From the NCBI GenBank assembly GCA_038503035.1, contig JAVSML010025228.1, positions 38,941 to 102,940 of the forward strand: DNA of 64,000 nt, read 5' to 3'. A program made the position numbers and the translations under genes. The DNA is from Crocodylus rhombifer (lineage: Eukaryota > Chordata > Crocodylia > Crocodylidae). Each line of letters opens with the position of its first letter. The stretch's first letter is position 1. Of the stretch, positions 24,556 to 36,732 are shown piece after piece. The notes beneath the pieces are model-generated. The model was not told the origin of the DNA and did not search any database. It saw nothing but the letters and a program-made list of their open reading frames with translations.

Positions 24556-24900
24556 GCTAAGCCTCTCTGACCCTGTACTCATGATTCCCTGACCCTGCTT
24601 GGCTCTGTCCCTGGACTTTGTTTTTTTGGATATTCCCCTTGGACCTAGTAGCACCATCCTGGTTCACCCTTTCAGTTCTGAACCTTGCCATACTGGCTCT
24701 GTCTCCTGATTCTGGTTCTGGCTCCTGGTGTACCCTGACTTTAGCTCTGTCTCCTGACTTGTTCTGACTTTGGCATTGGCTTCTGACTCCTGAACCTTGA
24801 TTTGGCTTCTGATTTGGACTCTGACCCAGATTTCCCTTTAGATCTGGTGGCTTGTCTCTGATTCCTGACCCTCTGACTTGGCCTGTGGTTTGACCTAACC
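24556..24900. repeat. Degenerate 12-18 bp minisatellite (CTGACTYTGGCTYCTGA type)
   Basis: The plus strand repeats variants of CTGACTCTGGCTTCTGACTC over about 340 bp, with units of 12-18 bp and heavy decay. All codon-like patterns come from the repeat. Such arrays occur inside reptile LTRs and other dispersed repeats; no ends are visible here. Confidence 0.65.
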
Positions 24901-24904
24901 ACTA

Positions 24905-27900
24905 AGCTAGACTGCCAATGACCCTCACATAACATGTCCCCAAAACTTGCCTGTATCAAGTTATTTTTCTTGCACCTGGATGCGGGACTCTTAATGCCTT
25001 ATAATGGCCTGCATGGGTTGTGTTTTGGAGAAAGAACCATTCTCATCAGTTTGAAACCAGTGCTAGTTAGATCACAATAAGGATGCTGGAGAAGCAATGG
25101 ATCTAGACTTTCTGAGCAAGTGATATCTGACAGAGATCAGCACTTTCTGGGAGTAGCAGAGGCTTTAATTCAAGGACCCTGAAAGGGCTTTTCATGCAGA
25201 ATCCCAGGATGAGCCAGAGAAGGTGGGATTTTAATTTTGCCACTTACACAAATGAGAAAATATTAAAAGTTATTTAGAAAATTCAGACCCGGTCCAGGAC
25301 AGGAGAACAAAGCAATCACACAACCGTTGTTGCAACAGGAGAAAATTGTTTAAACACGTTATTGGAAAGAAACCACTGGTACAGGAAATAAAAAAAAAAT
25401 ATGGATGCAGTGCTAGCTGTTACCAATACACTGGGTTAAATTTTCTTCACAGCTGCACCGGTGGAAGTCCACTGAGGGGAATATATGGCCATATATATTT
25501 CAAACAGCACAGTGGAGAAACGTTAAGACAGATTCCTCCCAAAAGATCACAGGAAATCATCTGCAACTCAGCATAAATATAGTTTATGGAAGACTTCAAC
25601 TTTCCAGGGTCAAACACAGAACGGAACCCCTTATGTTCCAGTGCCTCTGTTCTGCCACAGCTCTGGCATTTGGCACCAGTCCATAGACAACCATAGCACA
25701 AGACAATATCATGTACTAAATAAGAAGGTCAGGACTGAAGTGCCTCAGTCTTTCTCCCTGCCTGCAAGCTATGTCTAGAACAACTAACTTATTGTTTTCA
25801 TGGGAACTGAACCAAAACAAAAAAGGATACCTTACCCACTCACCCATTATTGGAAGCAAAACATTTGGTGAGGAGTTTTCAACATGTGCAAGGTTTGCCT
25901 CTCAGCCTTCCTATAACATTGGGAAAATATACTCAGCTTGTTTTCTAAATGGGGGAGAAAGGAATAAGAGCAAGGAGAATACATTGAAGAAGCTAGAAAA
26001 TCTGAACCACCCCTGGAAAAAGAGAAAAATCCAGGTTGTGCATATATTTCCTTTGTATTCAGAGAGCCCATGAATCTAAGAATGTATTTCCTTCTAGGAC
26101 CAAATCCTATTTTGCTTATTAAGTGTCTCAGTCAACCACAGTGTCTAAATGCAATTTAAGCACTTTGTTGGAAAGAAGCCATTAGACAATGAAAAACTAT
26201 TCCACTCTGAGTCGCTGAAAAACCATTCATGTACCTTCCTTTTTAGCATGCTATCATTCCAGTCCTAAGACTAAAAAAACAAACAAACAAACAGGAGGAA
26301 GGGGACCCACCTACCTTTTGTATCAAAACTGATATAAAATTGAGAGACTGATTGACACTTGCCTGGCAATATTCAGTAAATGAGGGTTGAGCAGCCCTAG
26401 CTCTGTCTCAGTAACCACGGGGAGCTTCCTCGTCCAACAGGCAGTCAGCGTGAGCAACTCCTGGGATATCTAGATTTTATCCCATAAATTGGATCTGGCT
26501 GTATTTCATTTACCCCAAAGTGTCACGAGTTTCCAGGACAGCAAAACCCTGGTGGGAAGCTAGTCCAAGCTTTTCACCACTAAGAAATATCCTAGTGCTG
26601 GGCCCAGACTGACATTTGGATCCAAAATTTCCAGTCCCAGCAACACAATTCACCCCCATTTTCAAAAGAAATGCTACCACAGCGATATACCTAAATGCAA
26701 GAAGCATGTCCCCCTACACAGAAATAGTTCTTCTTTATGGGCTGTGCCTGCATGGACCTGGGAAATAGGTGGCACAGCTACTCATACTAAAAAGAAGGTG
26801 GTGTGTACTTGAAGCTTAGCCAACTGGCCTAGAACCTAACTGATGTGTACATAATATCTTCTCTCTATGTGCCCCCAGTAAACATAGCAACTTTAACTTT
26901 GCCCATGTAGAGAAGTCTAAACTTGGCCTAGTACAGCACAGCAATTTTTGTTATCTTCTTCCAAAGCTTCAAGGTCATGGTAGTGGTGACAATATCTGCA
27001 GTGTCTAATTTTTCCTTCTTCTACTCGTGCAGTGTTATGGTCTGTTCATTATTGTTTCAGTAATTGCTCCTTGTAGTTGTGAATGAGGGTTTGAAGTGGA
27101 AATTGTGGGGCATTTTTCAGTTACTGATGGTCCCCAAATGCAGGGGACTAGAGTGGACTCTTCCAGTCCTATGTCCCTAAATCATGCTATGTGTAAGACC
27201 TACCTAGAGGTCACTGAGCCATGACATTTCCCATAAATTGCATATACTATTCTCAGATGGTGTTACTGATGATTCTTAAGGGGGAGAGGATGGCTTTTTA
27301 GTTAAATAAATACAAATTATTCATTCTAATGGAAATTCCATTAAGAAAGAGTTTTGCTCTGGCTCCACATCTCTTATGCCAGGCAGAATTATCTCAGTCG
27401 CCTTGGAGTGCCTTGAAATAGAGGTGTGTGATGGAAACAATGATGGTGCCTTGACCTAGCAGCAGGACTGACACTGGATGAATGATGGACTACCCTCTTA
27501 CGGCATGAGAACACAGTATGTCTCATGGGAAACCACAGACCTGGTAACCTCAAAGTGAGAGTGCCTGGTATTATGAATGGGTTGTGATCAGATGCCACAT
27601 CCCCTCATACGCTCCTGGCTGCAGCATAGTCCTGCCCCATTATTAATATTTATTCAAAAGCATAGCCTTGGCAGGACAGGGGAATATTGTTGAAACTCTT
27701 TCCCTTAGAGATAGATAGGTTATAATTTCCAGCTCACCACCAAAGCCTTTGAGCCAAATTCAGAACTGATAGGTAAGGTGATATAAGCTAGGCTTCTCAA
27801 AGGTTCCTGGCACCTCTTTCTGGGCTCATATGTCTATGCAAAGAGGTATAACACAGAATAATTTCCTACATAAGGGACTACAAGAAAGTAGAAAATTAAA

Positions 27901-28040
27901 AAGAGTCTGTGACTTCCCTCTTCTTGTGCCCTTCTGTAAGCTGCTCAGTTTGCTACACACTTCTCCTCTGCCTCCTCAATGTGGAAGTTACAGCAGCATG
28001 CATTCCCTTAGTTTTACAGGGCCATATGTGTGGGAGGTAT
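24905..28040. other. Unique-looking stretch, no gene seen
   Basis: AT-rich with a short AAAC microsatellite (about 26272-26293). Open frames of at most 100 codons carry no domain. No mobile-element ends were recognised. Confidence 0.5.
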
Positions 28041-28044
28041 AAAT

Positions 28045-28430
28045 AAGGGAAGCCTGGCAAAGTAGATGTAAGTGGAGGACTGGGTCATAGACAGGCAGTC
28101 CAGGTGGAGCACGCTAGGTCATGGGGGAAGGAGGTGGTATCAGTGTATAAGCCAAAGTCAAGTCGGATGTCAGCTTGAATCCAGGATATCAAGCTGAAGC
28201 TTGAGACAAGATTGTTGTCAGGCAAGCAGTTGATCCAGGCCAGGAAGTCCCAGAAGAGAACAGAAGCAAACAGGAACAGGCAAGAGAGTCCAAGCTAGAG
28301 GTTCAGAGCACAGAGTCGGGTTTAGGAGTTCCGAGCAGGCCAGAGGCACAACAAGGCAATCCGTTGCTGAGACAGCTCTCTGCTGTCTGTTTTGAGTTTA
28401 TACAGGCATGCCCTGCCTCTCCCTGAGGGA
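28045..28430. repeat. Purine-rich dispersed repeat, possibly LTR-derived
   Basis: The plus strand is a run of AG-rich short motifs (CAGGCAAGCAG, CAGGAACAGGCAAG, CCAGGCCAGGAAGTCC) with internal partial repetition. It resembles the opposite strand of arrays such as the one at 24.6 kb. No termini were seen, so the assignment is tentative. Confidence 0.35.
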
Positions 28431-28688
28431 TGCCTTGGTCAGACTACCTGTTTACTTCTTGTTGGGGCCTAGAACTGAATCAGCCCCAGCTGAGCCTTGT
28501 CTTATTATGGAAGAACCCTGCACTGTGGAAGAAAATAGAGGAAAGCATAACTTATACCAACTCTAAAGTTACTCCACTCCCATACCTGCCTCTGGATGTG
28601 GTCCTCATTCATCAAAGCAAGGTCAACATTTGCTCAGACAAAGACATTGTTCTGATTTTACCTGGATTTTCAGACTAATAATTTACAC

Positions 28689-29392
28689 AGAATCATAGAA
28701 AGAAGGACTGGAAGGGACCTATAAGATCATCAAGTCCAGTCCCCTGCCATGGGCACGAGATAATTGGGCTCAAACGACCTCAACGAGGTATTTGTCCAGC
28801 CTCCTCTTATACACTGCCAGAGATGGAGACTGCACCACCTCTGCTGGAAGTGTTCCAGATTCTAGTTACCCGTACAGAAAAGAAGCTTTTTGTTATGTCC
28901 AGCTGAAACTTTTCTTCAACTAGCTTGTGTCCATTGGTCTGCATCTTCCCGGGGTAGGGCAGGGAGCATGCTTTTCTGAAAAAGTTGTTCACCTAGGTCC
29001 TGGTGTTCTCCCTTGACATATTTGTAGGTGGCTATCAAGTTGCCTTTCAATCTTCTTTTGCTCAGGCTGAACAGTCCCAGATCCCAAAGTCTTTCCTCAT
29101 AGGGCCTGTCGCCCAGGCCCTTGATCATGTAGGTGGCCCTTCTCTGTACCCTTTCAAGCTTGTCCTCATCCTTCTTGCAGGGTGGTGACCAGAACTCGAT
29201 ACAGTACTCCAGCTGTGGCCTCATCAATGCCAGACAGAGGGGGAGGAGCACCTCTCTGGATCTGTTGGCCACACATTTGCTGATGCATGCCAGCGTTCTA
29301 TTTGCTCTGTTGATGACTTCATCACACTGGTGGCTCATAGTCATCTTCTGCTCAATTGTCACCCCTAGGTCCCTTTCAGATGCAGTGCCAGC
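28689..29392 (-). mobile_element. CR1 LINE 3' fragment
   Basis: On the minus strand, ERDLGVTIEQ, YCIEFWSPPCKKD, KLERVQRRATYMIKGLGDRPY and LWDLGLFSLSKRRLKGNLIATYKY are readable (open 29362-28916). A frameshift follows near 28950-28990. The tail continues to TTCTATGATTCTG at the 3' end (28689-28700 on the plus strand). It is 5' truncated at about 29392, next to the Tx1-like piece. The tail differs from the ATCTATGAA tails of the 16- and 37-kb copies, so it belongs to another CR1 subfamily. Confidence 0.9.
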
Positions 29393-29394
29393 CA

Positions 29395-29937
29395 GTGGAC
29401 CAGTGCATCAGAAGTGGGTGGACCCTGCTATGCTCGCCCGGTGCATGGATTTACCCATGACATGTGTAACCTGCCATCTGGTCCAGGAGATGAAATCTAC
29501 CCTACCTCCTAATGCCCTTGCCTTTGTTGACCAGGTCCAGTGTGGTGGCAGTCCCTACTCCCCCCACCCCTGTGTCCTCCAGCCCACCGGGGTTTGTCAT
29601 GGGGCTTGCGCCTTGCCTGGCCTCACGGTGCTCCCCGCTTCACCACCTGAGCTGACTGGAGGACACCAGACTGGTCCACTTTTCCACCGTCCATTGCTGC
29701 CATTTCTACACGCTCATGCGCTACACAATCCATCATGCCACCCTCACATCCCGTCCAGACACTAAGTGGCAGCAAGTGCTCGGCAAGGGTGTGGCTGGAG
29801 CACACCAGTGGTGGAGTCTGTACTCCACCCTCATCCCACGAGCCACTGGGGACCTCAGCTGGCAGCTCCTCCATGGAGCCTTCACCACAGGCATGTATGT
29901 GGCAAACCTCACAGACACCCCATGGGTGTGTGGGTAG
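29395..29937 (+). mobile_element. C-terminal fragment of a Tx1-like (L1-clade) LINE ORF2
   Basis: A frame ending at 29937 reads YTIHHATLTSRPDTKW, then WWSLYSTLIPRATGDLSWQL, LLHGAFTTGMYVANLT and WVCG before a TAG. This order (DTKW, W..LYS.L.PR..GD.SW.LLHGA..TG.Y, zinc-finger start CPFCG) is the C-terminal region of the Tx1-like proteins common in turtle and fish genomes. The first zinc-finger Cys is Trp here. Upstream, EMKSTLPPNALAFVDQV (about 29490-29540) lies in another frame and fits the region before it, so there is a frameshift near 29670-29720. The copy is truncated and dead. Confidence 0.75.
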
Positions 29938-30720
29938 GTATGGAGGGAAGTGGGGGGATGCAGGTCAGTGTGTGGGTAGGGGTGGGGGGACTGTGGGTGT
30001 GGGGAGACTGTGTGGGGGGGCTGCTTAGGAGGGGTGGGGCCCCTGTCTCCCACATGGCACAGCCCCTCCCACACAGCACATGGACTGCCCTGCCTGCAGG
30101 GTCCCAGCTGCCCCCTCCCCCACTGGGGCTACAGCACCCCCTCCCAGGGAGGGAGGCTGGAGATGAGCAGAAGAATGAGCAGAAGGCTAGAGACAAGCAG
30201 GGGAGCATCTCCAGCTCATCTACGGGACTCGTCTCCAGCCTCCTGCTCATTCTCCTGCTCTGTCTCCAGTCCTCCCAAGGCTGGAGATGAGCAGAAGAAC
30301 AAGCAGGAGGCTGGAGATGAGCGGGGGAGTGATCAAGAAGCTGGAGACAATTTAAGGATTCCCCTGGTCAGTTCCAGCTTCCTGATTGCTCCTGACCTGG
30401 CTCCAGCCTCCCATACCACCCACAGCTTACCAGCAGCAGCAGCAGCATTCAGGGTTGCTCAGGGCCTCATGGCACAGCTCCCCCATGCAGCACGGGGCAG
30501 TGGTGGGGCAGCAGGGCTCGGCCCTGGCCACCTGGCACCAACACTGCAGCTGCTGCATTGACTGGGTGTGGCCCAGCTTGGCAGGGTGCTGCATACTATC
30601 TGGCAGCTTGGGTGTACTGCAGCTGTCACCTGGGGCTCAGCATCGCTCAAACCGAGCAACCTGGAGCTGCAAGACAACACGCAATGCCCTGCCAAGCCGA
30701 GCCACACTCGCTTGGGCTAA
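29938..30720. repeat. GC-rich block with a triplicated 40-bp unit in direct and inverted order
   Basis: The unit GGCTGGAGATGAGCAGAAGAA occurs on the plus strand at 30155 and 30279. A reverse-complement version (GTCTCCAGCCTCCTGCTCATTCTCCTGCTC) sits between them at 30230-30259. GTGGG-rich sequence precedes it (29930-30030), and a CAGCAGCAG run follows near 30430. The open frames here run on both strands at once and reflect composition, not genes. Confidence 0.6.
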
Positions 30721-30739
30721 ACTAATTTACTGAGCAGTA

Positions 30740-30828
30740 AATGGTGCACATGTGTAGATGGTGACACTTTATTGTGCAATAGATTAATGAGCAGTAAAGC
30801 ATTTCATGTAGGTACACCCTTTGAGAGT
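30740..30828 (-). mobile_element. End fragment of the CATCTACA-type MITE
   Basis: Reverse complemented, it starts AGGGTGTACCTACATGAAATG, followed by TTTACTGCTCATTAATCTATTG and CACAATAAAGTG. This is the same order as the left end of the element at 31689 (AGGGCACATCTACATGAG, TTTACTGCACAGTAGTC, GCACAATAAA). The second end is not clear, and the GC-rich block upstream may be its interior. Confidence 0.55.
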
Positions 30829-30829
30829 C

Positions 30830-31688
30830 AATGGTATGCAGACTATAAAGTGCCTACTTCTGAATATTAGAATTAGACTCCTAAATCACTTGAGAGCTTT
30901 TCAAAATATTATGTTCTGTCCTAGAACTCCAGGGATATCCTCAGAAATGACAGCATAATGATGTCCAAAGACCCTGAAGGCTGGGTTATAATTTTGTCTT
31001 GCCTATTTGCCTTTGGTTAGAATTTTGGAGTGCTTGGTAGCACTAATTTAACTGAAATGCCTGAGAAAAGCTTTCTAAAGAGCGTTTTGTTAATGTTTCC
31101 AAACCCCTGACTTCATCTGAGAAGTGGGAAAGTTCTCAATACACATGTAATTATTTTTCCATATCATAGCTCTCCCTGCAGAAGGATAACTGATCTGAGG
31201 CTTTAATTCTTAATGCTCTGATACAAAGAAAATAGTCACTTCTCTTGCTATTCTAGAGGGCCTCTGATTCCATCCCCTGAGGTCCCATCTTGTTCTTCAG
31301 GGGTGGGCTAGTAAATTGCTCACTTGGCTGCCTTTCTGGCCAAGTTCACCCACACACATGTGAAGTTCCAAGTAGTATAGTGCCAGAGATCTTTATAATA
31401 GGACTGACTTCTCACTCTACATATAACTACTGGAAACATGACAACATTTTCTCTCTGGTGAGCTAAACTAGATAAACTGGAAGCACAGGCCATTGACTGT
31501 CCATGAAACAGATGAAAGGGGCCATCACACCCAAATTATACACCTATAAACATTTGATTTTTTTATATAAACTCTGTGCACGCATGTACTCACATTAATG
31601 TGTGCATATACTGTGATATACATACTTGGTAATGGGGACACAGATACGAAGTGGGTAGAGTTACCATCAGCATTATCTATGAACATTG
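30830..31688. other. No feature seen
   Basis: AT-rich, non-coding DNA between two members of the same MITE family. Nothing was recognised. Confidence 0.5.
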
Positions 31689-32073
31689 AGGGCACATCTA
31701 CATGAGACATTTACTGCACAGTAGTCTAATTAGCTGCACAATAAACATCTTGGTATCTATATGTGTGCCCTGCCTGCCAGCTAGCCCCACACTGGAGCAC
31801 CCTCATGCTCCAAGCAGCCCCTCTGCAGCATGTTGGGCTGGGTCAGAGCAGACACAGTCTAGAAGGCTGACCACCCTGGCTTCCTGCCAGCCAGGGCTGG
31901 TCCAACCCAGCTCAGTATGCTGTGGTTCCAGGCACAAGTTCAAATGGTAATAAATTCTGGAGTTTATTAGTCTGGAATTTATTTCCCCTGCATGCACATT
32001 CAGACAGTGTGCCTGAGAGCAATAAGCTCCGGAGTTTATTGCTTCACATTAATTACACGTGTAGATGCACCCT
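31689..32073 (+). mobile_element. MITE with AGGG(C/T)(A/G)CATCTACA terminal inverted repeats
   Basis: The left end AGGGCACATCTACATGAG and the reverse complement of the right end AGGGTGCATCTACACGTG agree at most of the first 15 positions. The subterminal regions are AT-rich with TTTACTGC / TTATTGCTTCACATTAAT motifs, and the centre is GC-rich. There is no coding sequence. No convincing target duplication was seen, so the superfamily is open. Confidence 0.65.
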
Positions 32074-32074
32074 T

Positions 32075-34500
32075 AGTTCACTAAAAGCTGTTTCTGATTA
32101 TAAATATGACTCCCAATAAGTCACTCCCAAAGCAGCTACAGAAACATCTACCCTCAGAAATTCTTCCCTCACCACCAAGAAGAGGGAAATTGCTGGTAGA
32201 TCTCTGGGCTTTTCTCTCTTCACAGATGACCCAAATCAGCTCATGTTAATGGGAGGGTGGTAGTACTTAGGTATCCTAAGTCAACTCAGGCTGCTACACT
32301 ACAGAGGTACCAGCATTATATGGATATCAGAGCTCAACAGTACTCCCTGCTCCTGAGTTCTGCCTGGGGAAGGTGCCAAATACAGGTTCCCATGGCCAGA
32401 TCTTTATCCAACTTGTCCTGAAAAGAGCTTCTGATGGAGTCCATGGATTTTATTTTTAAGTTTATAATTTATGCCAAATCCATGGCCATAAAGTAAACTC
32501 CATAGCCAGAGGAAAATGTGTGCTCAAACTCCCTTGCAATTGCTAGAACTGACATCCAGCTATGGAACTAACAGGCACTATGAGTATCATTTACTTGCAA
32601 GATAAACGCATTGGACATCTACAAAAGGCCCCCATTCTACAGAGAAAGAAGTCCTTTTTGCCTAGAGGCCTGTATCTGAGAGAGCACCTAGTCAAAACTC
32701 TTCCTTGCCAAAGCCAGTTTTATCAAATGCCATTCAGTTCATCCATTCATATCCTTTCCACAACACAGAACCTTCAGTGCAGCTGGCCTTGGGCCTCCTA
32801 AGAATTTCTATGTAGCCATTTTATAACCTAGCAATCCTACTAGCAATCTCAGTCTGTCTAAGATGAGAGATAAAAAGGAGAGGTCTACTTGCTCCCCTGC
32901 CAACACATGTTTGCCTAACGGGTGATGCTAGAAATGAATAAAGGTGCTGGGCAGCAAGGCTAGCAATGCTTCTTCAGGGCATTTTAATTCATGCCAGTTC
33001 TCAGGGTTATTTTATGTTATGTGGCCATGACCATTTTATGAACACAGGAGCTGAAAAGTTCACTGGCTGAGAGAAATTGTATTCTTCCCTCTGACACTAC
33101 TCTGTGTGTCACCAGGTCAGGGTAGGCAGGTTTCAGTGTGCGGGAAAGCAGGTTGTACACTGTTTTCTGATATCTGGATAACACTAGAGAGACTTTGAGT
33201 GAGATCCACAGCCCCCTCTGGTCTCTTTTCACTGGACTGGATCAGTTTAAAGAAGTGAGATCAGCCCCAGATCCAGCCATTGGAAAATTCTCCCTGTGTA
33301 GACACCACAGAGAAAACTATAATACTGTCTCTGAGAATGCCGTCACAAGTTCTGGTATAGAAGGTTTGGGGCTGGGAGGTACATGTTGATGCATAAACAC
33401 TAACGAGGCTCTCAAAAACATATTAGCCCATAAGATAGCCCCAGGGAAGCTGCTCTGGAATGCAGCCAGGAATTTATAGTCCCAGAGTCCCAGCTTCCAC
33501 CTCCCCCCACCTCCCAACTGGGATTGGCAGACCACAGGAACAGAAGTGGGGCCTTTTTTGAATCCTCAAATCAAGTAAGAATCCCCCCTACACACACACT
33601 CTTGCCACCCCCTCGCTTCCCCTTCATGATCAGAAGCATGACCCCTACCCTCCTATTCCCTCCCTCTCCCATCTGCCACTGGCCTGTTCCCACTGTAACT
33701 GACTTATCCAGGAACAGAGGCAGGGCTCCATAGATTATTTTGCCGCATGCCATCTGAGGACAGTGGCATCGTCATCAGCAGTGTGTGAATGCCTCTTCTT
33801 TGCCTGTCTCCCTGTGTGTCCCCTACCAGCCTAGAAGCAAGTGCTGGGAGGGCCTGTTCCCCACCCACCCTCCCATTAGCTAGTGACAGTGAGGATGATA
33901 GAAGTGATTGGGAAGGTGGGGGTGGAAATGAAAGCAGGGGGGATGTATTGCTGAGAAGGGAGGGGAGAGATTCTTACCTGCTTTGGGAACTGCTGCTCCC
34001 ATGGTGGGGTGTGAGAGTAGGGTGCAACTGTGCCACTGAACCCACTCTGTATCTGCCCCTGTGAAGTGCTGGGGGGCTATGTAGCCCCCTGCTTCTTGTT
34101 GCTGGGGGATGCATGCTCCAGGGGCTCCCAAAGATGTCCACAGTTTTTTAACTCCTGCCTTGAAAGCCATGATGGCAATTTTACTTCCCTGCTACAGACC
34201 CTGTGCTGCAGGTTGCCAGGCTCATTTGGGGTAAGGGGTAGGAGTGGAGGGGCTGCCAAGGATTGGGGGAGCTGTGTGGTTTGCCTCCCTCTTGCCTCAA
34301 ATAAGCCCGGCACACCACAGTGCAGGGGCTTTAGCAGGGACTTGAGATTGATAGCATGGTTTTCAAGACACTAGTTGAAAAGCCACAGAGATCTTGGGTG
34401 ACCTGTGGGAGGAAGTTGGTGGGGATGGTTAGGACATATATCCACATTTGAAAACCTTAAGCAGGGGGCCACACAGCTCCCCAGCACCTAGTAACCGTTC
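32075..34500. other. No feature seen
   Basis: Unique-looking DNA. Short frames overlap on both strands (for example 33789-34374 plus and 33880-34313 minus) without domains. It ends where the gypsy 5' LTR begins. Confidence 0.5.
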
Positions 34501-34655
34501 TGTGTGGATACCTTTAAGAGAGTTATGTATTAATTGTTATATTGGCCTAGGGATGGCAGGAGAGAACGGCAGATCAATAGGCTAAGAAGGGCCTCTGAAT
34601 AAACAAGCATTATTGTTCTATAAATTTAACTCCTTGGTCTTTTGAAAATAGCACA
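34501..34655 (+). repeat. Gypsy 5' LTR
   Basis: It starts TGTGTGGATACC and ends AATAGCACA (TG..CA). From 34532 onward it matches 36986-37108 closely (GGATGGCAGGAGRGAACRGCAGATC, GGCTAAGAAGG, TTATTGTTCT). The next bases, TGGTACCAGAAGTGAG from 34656, are in the position of the primer-binding site. At 155 bp it is short for an LTR but in the range of small vertebrate gypsy elements. Confidence 0.85.
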
Positions 34656-34984
34656 TGGTACCAGAAGTGAGGCATGAAGAAAAACAGAAAAATAGAACAT
34701 CTCAGAATTCCAGAGGAGTTAAAGTGTCCGGCAATGCAGTAGAAAACTGGAAGAAATTTAAGCAGAATTTCACCATATATATGATAGCGAGTGGAGCTAC
34801 ACAAAGGCATATTCACTCAAGGTAGCTATTCTTTTCAATATAGCATGCCCAGAAACTCTGTCTCTTTATAATAACCTATAATTCTGAGAAGCAGAACAGA
34901 AAAGCTATGCCACAGTAATAAAAAAAGTTTGAGGAATATTGTATACCCAAACAAAATGAAACTTTTGAATAGCATAATTTCCAC

Positions 34985-35308
34985 ATGAAACAGCAGAAAG
35001 AATGTAAGACAATAGAGGAGTTTGTCAAAGATGTCAGACTGCTGAGCCTGACATGCAACTTTGGAGACCTAAAAGAGGCCATGATCAGAGACCAAATAGT
35101 ATTAAGTATAAGGGATACAAGTCTCAGGAAAAGACGGCTAGAAGATCCTGAGCTTAATTTGGAAAAGGCAGCTAGAATGTGTCAAGTGGCCGAGATAACA
35201 AATATCAGGCTGCAGAACCTAAAGGTAAAAACAGAACAAGCTGAATTAGACAAGATTACAAAACCTAAAAAACACATAAACAATACAGAAAGGAGTACTT
35301 CACTATGA
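34985..35308 (+). pseudogene. Gypsy gag C-terminal capsid-like frame
   Basis: The 107 codons include TIEEFVKDVRLLSLTCNFGD, an IRDQIV motif and LNLEKAARMCQVAE. This is the typical capsid C-terminal pattern of vertebrate gypsy elements (TIE.FV..LR.LA..C.FG, IRD.IV.GI). It is followed out of frame by the zinc knuckle. The frame starts at an internal Met; the true gag start lies upstream and is broken by stops. Confidence 0.8.
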
Positions 35309-35739
35309 AGCAGGCAAGCGGAGGCCAAAGAGAATTGCTTGAAGAAACAATGGTTAGCTGCAGATGGTGTGGGGGTTACCACAAACCTACACAGTTCCCT
35401 GCATTTGGTAAGTGCTGCAACAAATGCAAAAGATTCAATCACTTTGCAAGAGTTTACAGAAAGGACCAGGATGAAACAGCTGATGCATGCAGTATGCATC
35501 AAGGAAGAGGAAGAATTCCTCATTGACACAATGCAAGAAGTTCATTCTTCTGAAGATTGGACAATACCCTGGACACCAATGGACTAAAGGTAACTTTTAA
35601 ATTAAATACAGGGTCACAGGTCAATGTAATACCAGAATACATTATTCAAAAAATGAAAATGAATCCTGTGTACTATGAGAATAAGAAAGTGAAAGGCTCA
35701 CAACTTGTTGTTCCAACATGACAACCCAAGATGGCAACC

Positions 35740-35883
35740 TCAATTGTTTTTAATGACCCAAGAAGGCAACCATGAGCGTTATGATGATACTCACTGAGCG
35801 CTAAGTGAAATCAGGTATCAATTTAAAAAGAGTGTTATAGCAAACCAGCACTGAGCAAAACAGCATTAAGTGGGGGTTGCCTG
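35740..35883 (-). mobile_element. Tigger/pogo-like DNA transposon end inside the gypsy element
   Basis: Reverse complemented, it begins CAGGCAACCCCCACTTAATG immediately after TA (35884-35885). TTTGCTCAGTGCTGG and TTGATACCTGATTTCACTTAG follow. A CAGG-type end next to TA is the Tc1/mariner (Tigger) pattern. The other end is not clear and probably truncated, so 35740 is approximate. It sits between protease and integrase remains. Confidence 0.5.
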
Positions 35884-36305
35884 TATATAGAGGGCATCTA
35901 AACATTGAAAAATGCACAAGGAGATCAAGGGGTGCTCTATGTTGGCCTAACATAAATAATAATGTAGAAGATGCTGTAAAGGCTTGTGGCAATGTGCCTA
36001 AAGTACACATAAGTGCAAAGAAAAGAGCTCATGATGGTCATGGAAGAGCCCATAACTCCGAGGTATCAAGCAGGCATTGACTTATTCATATATACAGGAA
36101 AAATGATGTATTAGTGATTTTTGCTAGACATGGGATTCCACAAATTGTGAAAATGGACATCGGACTTCAGTTCATCTGCCTTAATTTTAAAGAGTTTTCA
36201 AACAAATATGTATTCTGTCACAACACTTCAAGTCCTAAATACCCACAGTTAAATGGTCTGCTGGAAAATAGAGTACATATAGTGAAGAAATTGTTGAAAA
36301 AGCTA

Positions 36306-36470
36306 GGTATCCAGGTTGTAGCCATATTGGTCTAAAGAAAAAAGCAATCCGAGCTCATAGTAGAGGTGATTTCTTTTATTAGACCAACAAGATTTTTGCA
36401 AAAAAAACCCAAACTCTTTAATTGCAAGGTTTTGGGCTCAAACACCCTTCACCAGATATCAGAGAAAAGA
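36306..36470 (+). repeat. Dispersed sauropsid repeat (GTAGCCATATTGGTCTAA type), unclassified
   Basis: It starts GTATCCAGGTTGTAGCCATA and interrupts the gypsy integrase. It has TTGGTCTAA (36327-36335) and its inverse TTAGACCAA (36379-36387), then GGCTCAAACACCCTTCACCAG. This layout matches a repeat that I know as common in reptile genomes, but I cannot place it in a class. Confidence 0.5.
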
Positions 36471-36732
36471 CTGTAAACAGAGCTAACAACAAAGCAACAA
36501 GAAATGATGGAGAAGATTGAAAATGACACAGACGTAGAGACATCTGAACAAGAAAACCAAACAAGAACTGAAACAATAAGGATTGAGAATGCAGAGAAAC
36601 TGAGATCACTTAAAGCTAAAAAGCCAACACAGAGACTAATAGAGACCTGTTAAAATGTGCTTTAACAATGGCTTGAACTAAACTTCCAATGTTAGTATTA
36701 CATGGGGATACGTTACATGTAGAGGGGAAAGA

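Noticed and set aside
29133..29765. 210-codon plus-strand frame
   Set aside because: A chimera: its first half is antisense CR1, and only the last part overlaps the Tx1-like sequence.
29909..30561. Overlapping 113-183 codon frames on both strands
   Set aside because: A GC-rich repeat with few stop codons in any frame. No domain, and overlapping frames on opposite strands.
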